58,830 bases of DNA, taken from assembly GCF_000308295.2 (NCBI RefSeq), contig NZ_HG326652.1, forward strand, positions 1,555,054-1,613,883, in the 5' to 3' direction. How positions within the stretch are numbered: the first letter of the stretch is position 1; each line of letters starts with the position of its first letter. Positions 33,692 through 41,600 of the stretch are shown here, in pieces. The position numbers were made by a program, and so were the translations under genes. The DNA is from Afipia birgiae 34632. GTDB lineage: Bacteria; Pseudomonadota; Alphaproteobacteria; Rhizobiales; Xanthobacteraceae. The notes beneath the pieces are model-generated. The model was given only the letters and a program-made list of their open reading frames with translations, did not search any database and was not told where the DNA came from.

Positions 33692-35955
33692 TCAGCCAGC
33701 GCAACACGACAACTTGGCCACGTCTTTTCCGAACGACAGCGCCGCGAGCTTCAGGCCCTCGACGGTGGTGAGATACGGAAAGATCGTATCCGCGAGGTCG
33801 TCGATGGTGAGGCACTGCTTGATCGCGAGCGCTGCGGTTTGAATGCTGTCAGCACCTTCCGGCGCGAGGATATGCGCGCCGAGCAGCCTGCCGCTGCCGG
33901 CGTCGGCCACGAGCTTGATGAGGCCGCGTGTGTCGCGGGCGGCGAGCGCGCGCGGCACCTGGTCGAGACCGATCGTCGAAACGCGGACTGCATGCCCGGC
34001 CGCGCGCGCCCCGGCCTCGGTGAGGCCCGCGCTCGCCACTTGCGGGTCGGTGAACACGACAGCCGGCATAGCGCTATTGTCGTAGCGCAGGCTATCTCCG
34101 TTGAGCGCGTTCTTGGCCGCGAGCTTGGCCCCATAGGCGGCCATATAGACGAACTGGTCGCGGCCGGTGACGTCGCCGGCCGCATAAACGCCGGCCCGGG
34201 TCGTGCGCATGCGGTCGTCGACGACGATGCCCCCCTTGGGCGAGACGGCAATGCCGTGCGCGGCGAGCCCGAGTCCTTCGATATTGGGCGTGCGCCCAGT
34301 GGTGATCAGCACCTGATCCGCGTGGATCGCACCGTCCTGGCGGTCGCGCGCGACCGTAAGAGCAACCCCATTCTCGGTCTTGCGGATCGCACGATAGGCG
34401 ATGCCGGAGACGACGGTGATCCCTTCCTCCTCGAAATACCCGGTCAGCGCCGCGCCGATCTCGGGCTCGGCCTCCGGCAGCAGACGGGACCGGCACACGA
34501 GCGTCACCTTGACGCCAGCGCGAGCGAACATCTGGGCGAGCTCCGCCCCGATATAGCCGCCGCCGATCACGAGCAGCGACCGTGGCAACTCCTCGAGATC
34601 GAGCGCGGTCGTGCTCGTCAGATAAGGCACGGCGTCGATGCCGGGGATGGCGGGAACAGCAGGCCTTGCGCCGGTCGCGACGATGATCTTGCCGGCAGGA
34701 ATGCGCGTGCCGTCCACCTCGACACCGCCTTCCACGAGGTGCGCAGGGCCTTCACGGTAGGCGATGCCGTTGTAGGCCGGGAGCAGGTCAATGTATTTGG
34801 CCTGGCGAAGCTCTGTGACAAGCGAGTTCTTCTGACGAACGGTTCCCCGCCAGTCGGTCAATTCGGCCTGGGCCGTGATGCCGGCGAAGCGTGCTGCTGC
34901 GCGCGCATTGTGGAGCGTCTCGGCGGCGCGGATCAGGGTCTTCGACGGCACGCAGCCGATATTGACGCAGGTGCCGCCGATAGTGCCGCTAGCGATGAGC
35001 GCCCCTGTGCGCCTTGATCGGCGGCCGTGATCGAGGCCGAAAAGCCGGCCGAGCCGGCGCCGATCACCACGAGATCGTAGGCGCCTCCATTGCGACCGTT
35101 CGCGCGGAAGGGACGGTTCGCGACTGTAGTGCTCTTGGATGCCGGATCGACCGACGGTCGTGATGCCGCATCGAGGCCGGCGAGGCTCGGCCCGAAGACC
35201 GCCCGACCGGCTTCCAGCGCCTCCTCGATCGAGAGCCGGAATCCCGGTTCATCGGATTGACGCTCGTCACGCCACGCGGTGAGGTGATCATCGGAACAGA
35301 AGAAGGACGTTGCCTTGCACAGCGAGTTCGCGGCGCATCCGGCTTCATAGCGGATGCCGAGCCATACGACTGCCGTCCCCGGCTCGACGTCGGCCAGCGC
35401 CCGCCCCCGGTCCCGCGTGGCGATCCGGATCGGGGCGCCACAATGGCGGCAGCGCGAGGCTATCGTGATGTCGCGGTCGGTCATGGCGCCGATGCCAAGC
35501 GCGTCGACTGCGCACATGGCATTGAGGGGTCGTCCATCCAGCGTGACCCGGTGGCCCGTGTCGCTGTCGCTGAAGGGATAGGCACCGACGATCTTGTCGC
35601 CGTCGAGCACGACGAGGTCTCGACGGCGGAGTTCCTCGAGCAGCGGCGGGATGGCCGCCTCGCTCAACCCCGCGCGCTCCGCGAGCAAGCGCATAGTCGG
35701 GGCTCGTCCGTGCTCGACGAAGAACTGGAGCACCGTGGCGCGAACCCGATCCGTGGCAGCGTCATAGCCGCTCCAGCGATCAAGTGCATGGTCGGAGCCG
35801 GCCATAGCTAGCAGGGCCTTCCTGACTGCAGCGGACGTGACGACCGACCAGTCGGGTAGCGTCACGCCCGGCCGCACGGCATAGCTGGGCAGCGTCGCGG
35901 ATGCGGAAGCAGCAACCTTGTCCAAGGATGAAGAGGATGCACAGCAATCGTTCAT
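33692..35955 (-). pseudogene. merBA: merB-merA fusion (organomercurial lyase / mercuric reductase) with one frameshift
   Basis: The first part starts at ATG 35,955. Residues 1 to about 240 are MerB-like, with Cys148, Asp151 (MCAVDALG) and Cys220 (FFCSDDH) matching the three catalytic residues. A linker leads into the MerA FAD motif VVIGAGSAGFSAS. Then, in a C4 run at 35,002-35,005, one base is missing. The other frame continues with GGTCVNIGCVPSKTLIRAA (redox Cys pair), NAD-binding and dimer domains and the C-terminal SCCAG pair. Such MerBA fusions are a known arrangement that cleaves C-Hg bonds and reduces Hg(II). As read, the gene gives a lyase plus a short tail but no reductase. Confidence 0.88.
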
Positions 35956-35959
35956 GGCT

Positions 35960-36194
35960 TTAGGCTTTCCTTGAAGGCTTGCTCTCACACCGGATCGTTG
36001 TGCGATGGCGATAGAGGCTCAGGACGAGAACCCCGAGGAAGGCAAAGAGCTGAGGGAGCGCGGTCATGTCCGCTCCTGCAGGCCAGCCCCTAGGCCAAAC
36101 ATCGGCAAAACCACCGCAAGGATCGGCGTGGCGCAGCAGATCGCGGCGACGATCGCGCCCACCGTGCCGTGAAGATGAGGGCGCGGTCGTTCAT
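35960..36194 (-). pseudogene. merF: Broken merF mercury transporter gene
   Basis: Directly after the merP stop the minus strand reads MNDRALIF, then one frame over GTVGAIVAAICCATPILAVVLPMFGLGAGL, the signature CC-containing helix of MerF. After an early stop it continues as LPQLFAFLGVLVLSLYRHR, the second helix. Two disruptions prevent a full product. A 35-residue frame from ATG 36,069 could still make the second part alone. MerF normally moves Hg(II) inward to the reductase. Confidence 0.78.
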
Positions 36195-36195
36195 G

Positions 36196-36492
36196 TCAGC
36201 TACCTTGCTGCTGTGTCGGGCGGGCCGGATAGCCGGCATTCATGCTGGCGGCCGCGATGGCGTCGGGAGTCGTCTTCGCGTCGTCGAAGGTCACGGTCGC
36301 GGTCTTGGCCTCGAAGGAGACGGTCACCTTCGCGACGCCGGGGACCGCGGCCATCGAGGTCTTCACGATGTAGGGACACGAGGCGCAGGTCATATTCTCG
36401 ACAGCGAAAGTGACAGTGCGTTCGGCAGCGAACGCGGCAGGCGCAGTCATAACCGACGCGATCAGGGCGATAGCGCTCAAGGTCTTCTTCAT
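36196..36492 (-). CDS. merP: MerP periplasmic mercury-binding protein
   Basis: This 98-residue protein has a signal peptide (SAIALIASVMTAPAAFA) and one HMA fold with the metal loop NMTCASCPYIVK. It binds Hg(II) in the periplasm and passes it to MerT. It is complete and lies 22 bp downstream of merT. Confidence 0.95.
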   Translation of the reverse strand: MKKTLSAIALIASVMTAPAAFAAERTVTFAVENMTCASCPYIVKTSMAAVPGVAKVTVSFEAKTATVTFDDAKTTPDAIAAASMNAGYPARPTQQQGS

Positions 36493-36514
36493 AGGGTGGG
36501 GTCTCCTCTTGGTG

Positions 36515-36940
36515 TTAGGCGCGAAGCAGCAGCGGCGCGACGTAGTCGAAGGCGAAGGCGGCTATGACGAGCGCTGTCGCGATCCAGAGCGCGAGTTGAA
36601 CAAGACGGCTAGGGATGGCGCGCGCGCAGGCGGCACCATCGGCGCAGGCTCGTCGTGGCTTCCAGTAGACGAGGTAGAAGCCATAACCGAGGACGCCTGC
36701 TGTCCCCCCCACGAAGAGCGGCTTATAAGGCGCGAGCGCCGTCAGATTGCCGATCCAGGCACCGCCGATGCCGAGGCTGAACAGCACGAGCGGCACGATG
36801 CAGCAGGAGGAGGCGGCGAGCGCGCCGAGAATGCCGCCGACCGCGACCAGACGATGTCGTCCGATCTCACTCCGCTCCGACGCGGGACTGCCTGTTTCGG
36901 CCGACGCTGCCCCCGCCGTTCCCGATCGCGCTGCACCCAT
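36515..36940 (-). CDS. merT: MerT mercury transport protein
   Basis: This 141-residue inner-membrane protein has three helices. The Hg-binding Cys pair sits in helix 1 (LAASSCCIVPLVLFSLGIGGAW) and a second Cys pair (RRACADGAACARA) in the loop. The ATG at 36,940 follows GAGG. The N-terminal tail of about 30 residues is longer than in Tn501 MerT. It is first in the leftward mer operon, divergent from merR. Confidence 0.93.
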   Translation of the reverse strand: MGAARSGTAGAASAETGSPASERSEIGRHRLVAVGGILGALAASSCCIVPLVLFSLGIGGAWIGNLTALAPYKPLFVGGTAGVLGYGFYLVYWKPRRACADGAACARAIPSRLVQLALWIATALVIAAFAFDYVAPLLLRA

Positions 36941-36981
36941 GTCCGACCTCGCTTTCCTTGCCAAATTCCTCATTGCGCAGT

Positions 36982-37012
36982 ATCATGCGGTCTGTAGCAA
37001 CTACAGGGTCAA
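36982..37012 (-). promoter_or_regulatory. MerR-type operator/promoter, site 8 (mer operon)
   Basis: CTGTAGCAACTACAG at 36992-37006, -35 TTGACC (37007-37012), -10 CATGAT (36982-36987), 19-bp spacer, reading leftward to merT; merR starts 14 bp away on the other strand. Its half-site is the same CTGTAG as in the Pb/Cd/Zn-type operators, not the GTAC-type dyad of Tn501. Confidence 0.85.
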
Positions 37013-37025
37013 GGGGTTTTTTGCG

Positions 37026-37472
37026 ATGCGCGATCACGCAGGCGTTAAAGGCCTGCACCGGGCTGAGCTCGCCCGGCGGACGGGCAGCAATCTGGAAACG
37101 GTGCGCTACTACGAGAAGGTCGGCCTTCTGCCCGAGCCGCCGCGCACAACGGCTGGCTACCGCAGCTACGACACGACGCACGAGCGGCGGCTTCGCTTCG
37201 TGCTACGGGCGCGCGAGCTCGGTTTCTCGCTCGACGAGATTCGCGAACTGTTGCGCCTCGTCGATGAGCGCGAACAGCCCTGCGCCGAGGCAAGCGCCGT
37301 CGCCGCAGCCCACCTCAACGACGTGCGGGCGAAGATCACCGACCTCAAACGCATGGAGCGGGTGCTGAGGGACGTGGTCGCGCAATGCGCCGACGGCACG
37401 CGGCCGGAATGCGCTCTGCTTGAGTCACTCTTCCGTGGGAGTATCGCTCGACAGCCAAACCGGCGGATGTAA
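37026..37472 (+). CDS. merR: MerR mercury-responsive regulator
   Basis: This 148-residue activator-repressor has an N-terminal winged helix (LARRTGSNLETVRYYEKVGLLPEPPRT). Its three Hg ligands are at about Cys86, Cys121 and Cys129 (QPCAEAS; AQCADGTRPECALL). Spacing between the first two equals that of Tn501 MerR. It starts 14 bp from operator site 8 and is divergent from merT. A broken DUF4336 gene follows 2 bp after its stop. Confidence 0.93.
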   Translation: MRDHAGVKGLHRAELARRTGSNLETVRYYEKVGLLPEPPRTTAGYRSYDTTHERRLRFVLRARELGFSLDEIRELLRLVDEREQPCAEASAVAAAHLNDVRAKITDLKRMERVLRDVVAQCADGTRPECALLESLFRGSIARQPNRRM

Positions 37473-37474
37473 CG

Positions 37475-38211
37475 GTGGGTGCCACTCTTTACGAACCCAT
37501 TAACGTCTATAAGCCGCTGGCGCTGAATATCGGCATTGTGGACGGTCCATTCGAGTATCTGACAGTCGCCGGTATAAGGCTGCCGCTGCCGTTTACGACC
37601 CGGATGACTGTGATCTGTCTTGCGAACGGCGACCTCTTTCTTCACTCGCCGATTGCGTTCAATGAAAAGCTAGCAGCGGAGCTACGCGCGCTCGGGACAG
37701 TTCGCCACCTCGTCTCGCCTAATCAATTCCACTACGCCCATATTGGGGAATGGGCGAAGGCCTTTCCGGATGCGATCGCTTGGGCATCACCCGGCGCGCG
37801 TCAGAGAGCTCGTGCGCGGCATGTGGACGTCAACTTCACAAAAGACCTCGACTCGCACCCACCTGAAGAATGGTGTCGAGATATCGATCAAACCCTTATT
37901 CCCGGAGGTATCTTTAAGGAGTTCGCTTTCTTTCACGAACCATCCAGAACGCTCGTCCTCACCGACACAATCATCAATCTCGAACTCGACAAGATCACCC
38001 AGCCATGGCGAGCCTTCACGAAGCTCAGCGGCATGTACTATCCGCACGGCCAGATTTTTTCGGCATGCGTTTGCCGCTCCAACTCCAGAAGAAGAAAGCG
38101 GAGACGGCGATCAAAAAGATCCAGGCGTGGCGTCCAGAGCGTATTGTGCTCAGCCATGGGCGCTGCTTCGATGAGAACGCTGATGAGGTCATTCGTCGAA
38201 TATTCAAATGA
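37475..38211 (+). pseudogene. DUF4336 metallo-beta-lactamase-like gene, frameshifted
   Basis: From GTG 37,475 the protein reads MGATLYEPINVYKPLALNIGIVDGP and on to LSGMYYPHGQIF. It then slips at a T6 run (38,055-38,060) and continues one frame over as FGMRLPLQLQKKKAETAIKKIQAWRPERIVLSHG to the stop at 38,211. Joined, the two give a DUF4336 protein of normal size (about 245 residues). The family has the metallo-beta-lactamase fold with poor metal ligands and unknown role. It starts 2 bp after merR, so it was probably co-transcribed with it. Confidence 0.78.
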
Positions 38212-38235
38212 CGATGAACTGGACAATTGGCGCTA

Positions 38236-39284
38236 GAGCGTGATCCGAGCTGAGTGACTCGGGGGCGATTCCCAAATCAGCAGATCGATGATTCACACTG
38301 TCTGCCGGGCGGAGGCCGGCAGACATGTCGAAGGCACTCTCGCTCGATCTCAGGACCCGTGTGCTCGCCGCCATTGGCGGCGGGCTTTCATGCCGCGAGG
38401 CCGCGCAGCGGTTCGGCGTGAGCGCCTCCAGCGCGATCCGCTGGCGCGCTTTGGAGCGCCGGCAAGGCGACGCGCGGCCGAAGGCTCTCGGCGGCGACCG
38501 GCGCTCAGGCCGCATCGAGGCGCGCGCGGGCTTGATCCTTTCCCTTGTCGAGGAGACGCCAGACATCACCCTCGAGGAGTTGCGCACTGCGCTCGCGGCT
38601 CGTGGCGTGGCGGTCGGGTACGGCACGGTGTGGCGCTTCTTTGCCCGGCGGCGGATCACGCGCAAAAAAAGACGGCCCACGCCGCCGAACAGGACAGGCC
38701 CGATATCCTGAGACGACGGCAGGAGTGGTTCGACGAGCAGCTCGACCTCGACCCCGCACGGCTCGTCTTCATCGATGAGACCTGGGCCTCGACCAACATG
38801 GCTCGGCGTTATGGACGAGCGCCTCGTGGCCAGCGCCTCCGCGCCAGCGTGCCTCACGGCCACTGGAAAACGACGACCTTCGTCGCCGGGCTGCGGCTCA
38901 CCGGCCTCGTCGCGCCCTTCGTGCTCGACGGCCCGATCAACCGCGAGGCATTCGAGATCTACGTCGAGAAGGTGCTCGTGCCGGAGCTGAGCGCAGGCGA
39001 CGTGGTCGTCATGGACAACCTGTCGAGCCACAAGGGGCCAAGCGTCCGAGCCTTGATCGAGAGCGCCGGTGCCACTCTGCTGTACCTGCCGCCCTACAGT
39101 CCGGACTTCAACCCGATCGAGAACGCCTTCGCCAAGCTCAAGGCGCTTCTGCGCAAGGCCGCCGAGCGCTCCATCGAACGCCTCTGGAACGCGATCGGAC
39201 GTCTCATCGACACCTTCACCCCGTCCGAATGCGCCAACTACTTCGCCGCCGCCGGGTACGACCCGACCTGATGGGATTCCGCTC
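38236..39284 (+). mobile_element. IS630-family insertion sequence, complete
   Basis: A 1,049-bp element lies between TA dinucleotides (38,234-38,235 and 39,285-39,286), the target duplication of this family. Imperfect terminal inverted repeats read GAGCGTGATCC at the left end and GAGCGGAATCC (reverse complement) at the right. It landed 24 bp past the end of the DUF4336 gene. Confidence 0.88.
38325..39271 (+). CDS. IS630-family transposase made by -1 frameshifting
   Basis: The first frame (38,325-38,711) encodes the helix-turn-helix part ([50 protein letters not shown]). The second, -1 frame carries the DDE nuclease core: [18 protein letters not shown] (first Asp), [11 protein letters not shown] (second Asp) and [19 protein letters not shown] (Glu). 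A7 followed by G at 38,664-38,671 is the expected slippery site. The joined product is about 315 residues. Confidence 0.9.
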
Positions 39285-39321
39285 TAGGATTGCGCCAGAG
39301 ATCAGTTCTTCGGGCAATAGC

Positions 39322-39636
39322 CTAAGCAGCCTGACGTTTGGCTGCGCGGTAGACGCCATAGCCAATCTTTACGAGCAGGCCCTCTTCACACATCCGGGCC
39401 AAATAGCAGCGAGGAATGTCCGTCAGTTCACGAGTTCTCACCACGCCGCGTTCGGTGGCCAAGGCGACGGCTCGGTCCCTCAATGAGAGCTTCGGACCGC
39501 CCGCAAGGCGCAGCGCTTCTACGCGGTCCCGGTCTCGCTCGCGCATTTTTGGGCGCGCCCCTGGCGCAGCGCGGCGTAGCGGAATCGAGTATTCGTAGTT
39601 CGCATCTTCGCCGATCCCGGGTGCGGCGTTCGGCAT
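39322..39636 (-). CDS. AbiEi-antitoxin-like winged-helix protein, intact copy 3
   Basis: This 104-residue protein has a basic, low-complexity N-terminus (RRAAPGARPKMRERDRDRVEALRLAGG) and a C-terminal winged-helix segment. The latter reads LSLRDRAVALATERGVVRTRELTDIPRCYLARMCEEGLLVKIGYGVYRA, like the N-terminal domain of type IV (AbiEi) antitoxins and related regulators. No AbiEii-type toxin gene is next to it. It may control element functions. Two wrecked relatives lie at 27.3 and 33.5 kb. Confidence 0.7.
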   Translation of the reverse strand: MPNAAPGIGEDANYEYSIPLRRAAPGARPKMRERDRDRVEALRLAGGPKLSLRDRAVALATERGVVRTRELTDIPRCYLARMCEEGLLVKIGYGVYRAAKRQAA

Positions 39637-39752
39637 CGATCCGTCCTATTTATATCCGTCGGCTCGCCCTAGCCCTACCCCGTGCTGAAAGACCTTCCAA
39701 TCGTCAAGGGCTATCGCTTTCTATTGAGACATCAACTCTCGAGGAGATCGAA

Positions 39753-40049
39753 ATGCACGGTGAACTAGATACCGCGGTCAAGAAAACCATCCGGCGGCAA
39801 CAGCTTCGCGAGATGGTGCCACTTGCCGATAGCACCATCTATGAAATGGAGCAGCGCGGAGAATTCCCTCGGCGCTTCGCCTTGACCCCACGATGCGTCG
39901 TTTGGGATCTGGGCGAGGTCCAAGCATGGCTCGCTGCCCGTCGCTCGAAACCGATTGCCCGCGCCGCAGGCCCCGACGTGAAGCAGCGCCGGGCCCGTCC
40001 GGTCAAAGAGCCGGATCGGGCTCCAAGATCGGCATCGAGGGCGGGATGA
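39753..40049 (+). CDS. AlpA-family excisionase/regulator
   Basis: This 98-residue protein starts at ATG 39,753 behind GAGGAG. It has the AlpA/MerR-like helix-turn-helix IRRQQLREMVPLADSTIYEMEQRGEFPRRFALTPRCVVWDLGEVQAWLAARR, followed by a basic tail. AlpA proteins switch on or assist excision by P4-type integrases. It is convergent with the integrase gene and overlaps its 3' end by 47 bp. Confidence 0.88.
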   Translation: MHGELDTAVKKTIRRQQLREMVPLADSTIYEMEQRGEFPRRFALTPRCVVWDLGEVQAWLAARRSKPIARAAGPDVKQRRARPVKEPDRAPRSASRAG

Positions 40050-41259
40050 GCGTGGGGACGTATTTCTTGCCGTCCACCCAGGCATCCACAATGTCCGACC
40101 ACTCCTGCATCATGTGCCGACGCTGCACCTCATACTCGGCTTTGTTATAGACGCCACGCGACGAGCGTCCGTCCTCGTGCGCCAGGCACTTTTCAATCCA
40201 ATCGCTGTTAAAGCCGAGTTCGTTCAGCAGAGTGGAACCTGTTCGCCGCAGGTCATGAACCGTAAACGGCTCCAGGGGCAAACCTTCCGCCTTCGCCCGC
40301 TCGACGACAGCGTAGGTCACCCGGTTGAAGGTCGCGCGCGACATCGGAGCATCCGCATCGTACCGTGATGGCAGAAGGTATCTCGAATTGCCTGCGCAGG
40401 TCTTCAGGGCGATCATGATGTCGAGCACCTGGCGCGACAGGTAGACGTTATGCGCCTTCGAGCGCTTCATTCGTTCCTTCGGGATCGTCCAGACCGCATT
40501 CTCGAAGTCGACTTCGTCCCACACCGCGTCCTGCAGCTCGCTCTTGCGCACCATCGTGAGCAAGTAGAGCCGCATTCCCAAGCGGATCGTCGGAAGCGTG
40601 GCGATGTGCTCGAGCTGCTTCAGCATCACTCGAATTTCGGAAGGCGAAAGCGACCGGTCCTTCGGCACGAAGGTGGCGATCGACGCCGGTCCCACTTCGT
40701 CAGCGGGGTTGCTGACTTTCTCACCGTGCAGGATCGCGAATCCGTAGATCTGCTTCAGGATGTCTCTCACGTGGATGGCTGTTGCCGGAGCGCCGCGTTC
40801 AACGATGTTGCCGCAGTGGGCTCTAAGGTCATCGGGCGTGATCTCCGTGAGGAGACGATTGCGCCAGACCGGCAGAAGCTCTCGCTCGAAGATGGAACGC
40901 CGCATGGCCCGCGTGCTATCAGCCATCGGCGCCGCTGTGAGCCACTTTTCCCCGAATTCGCCAAAACTCTTCGCTTCTTTCAGGCGGCGCTTCTCGCGCT
41001 GCTTCTCTATCGCCGGCGAACGACCCTCGCTCACGGCCCGCCGCGCGTCGATGCATTTCTCTCGGGCGCGCGCCAACGAAAGCCCGTCGGGCGCATACTT
41101 GCCCAGCAGCACCGTCTCTCGGCGACCATTCAGGCGGTAGTCCAACCGGAAGGTGACGTTACCGCCTGGAGAAACATGCGCGTACATTCCGTCGCGATCA
41201 GTTATTTTGTAGGCTTTATCCTTTGGTTTCAATGCCTTGAGTGCAACGTCGGTAAGCAT
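40003..41259 (-). CDS. int: P4-type tyrosine integrase of the ICE
   Basis: This 418-residue site-specific recombinase has an N-terminal DUF4102 arm-binding domain (LTDVALKALKPKDKAYKITDRDGMYAHVSPGG) and a core-binding domain. The catalytic domain shows Arg in LLTMVRKSELQDAVW, His/Arg in VHDLRRTGSTLL, a second His in CLAHED and the Tyr nucleophile in SRGVYNKAEY. An AGGAGG lies just ahead of its start. It is the last ICE gene before guaA, so it most likely catalysed insertion at the guaA 3' end. Confidence 0.94.
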   Translation of the reverse strand: MLTDVALKALKPKDKAYKITDRDGMYAHVSPGGNVTFRLDYRLNGRRETVLLGKYAPDGLSLARAREKCIDARRAVSEGRSPAIEKQREKRRLKEAKSFGEFGEKWLTAAPMADSTRAMRRSIFERELLPVWRNRLLTEITPDDLRAHCGNIVERGAPATAIHVRDILKQIYGFAILHGEKVSNPADEVGPASIATFVPKDRSLSPSEIRVMLKQLEHIATLPTIRLGMRLYLLTMVRKSELQDAVWDEVDFENAVWTIPKERMKRSKAHNVYLSRQVLDIMIALKTCAGNSRYLLPSRYDADAPMSRATFNRVTYAVVERAKAEGLPLEPFTVHDLRRTGSTLLNELGFNSDWIEKCLAHEDGRSSRGVYNKAEYEVQRRHMMQEWSDIVDAWVDGKKYVPTLIPPSMPILEPDPAL

Positions 41260-41278
41260 CAGGCGCCTCCTTTCAAAA

Positions 41279-41488
41279 ATACCGTCAGGTGTTTCTGGGG
41301 TGCCGTCCGCACCTTTTCGCTAATTCTTTCAATTGATTAGACGAAAAATAATACCGTCAGGCACCAGTTGAGCCTGACGGTATTCGCGTTTTAGCGCCTG
41401 CGCAAGATGTGGGCATACCGTCAGGCGGCCCGTCACGCGCAATCCCTGCCCCCCGATAGCCATCGAAAGCTATAGGACGAAAAATTAT
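41279..41488. repeat. Integrase-proximal repeats: likely arm-type sites
   Basis: The word ATACCGTCAGG occurs directly at 41,279-41,289, 41,351-41,361 and 41,415-41,425 and inverted at 41,373-41,383. The middle pair forms a perfect 13-bp inverted repeat (AATACCGTCAGGC, 41,350-41,362 and 41,372-41,384) with a 9-bp centre. A second word, GACGAAAAATWAT, occurs at 41,340-41,352 and 41,476-41,488. Such clustered repeats between int and the junction are typical of integrase or AlpA/Xis arm sites. Confidence 0.7.
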
Positions 41489-41539
41489 TTTTATTCAGTG
41501 TGTTACGTCGTATCTTGGCGTGGTTTCGGTTACGTCCGG

Positions 41540-41600
41540 ATGGGCCAAAATCATTCCCACTCAATTGTCCCCGGCGGCTTCGACGTCACGTCGTAGACCA
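41540..41600. other. Probable ICE attachment junction at guaA 3' end
   Basis: The ICE-like sequence (integrase and arm repeats) gives way to chromosome at the final codons of guaA. ICEs with P4-type integrases are known to use the guaA 3' end, restoring the last codons on insertion. The crossover core should be a short identical stretch here and at the far (left) end of the element, outside the window, so its bounds are not fixed. Confidence 0.6.

Noticed and set aside
36982..37012. mer promoter as a classic Tn501-type operator
   Set aside because: The half-sites are CTGTAG, not the GTAC-type dyad; it belongs to the same motif as the other seven sites.
39322..39636. Complete AbiE toxin-antitoxin system
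   Set aside because: Only the short winged-helix part is present and no nucleotidyltransferase toxin gene lies beside it.
41259..41551. tRNA gene as the integration target
   Set aside because: No tRNA-like cloverleaf sequence was recognised at the junction; guaA itself is the neighbour.
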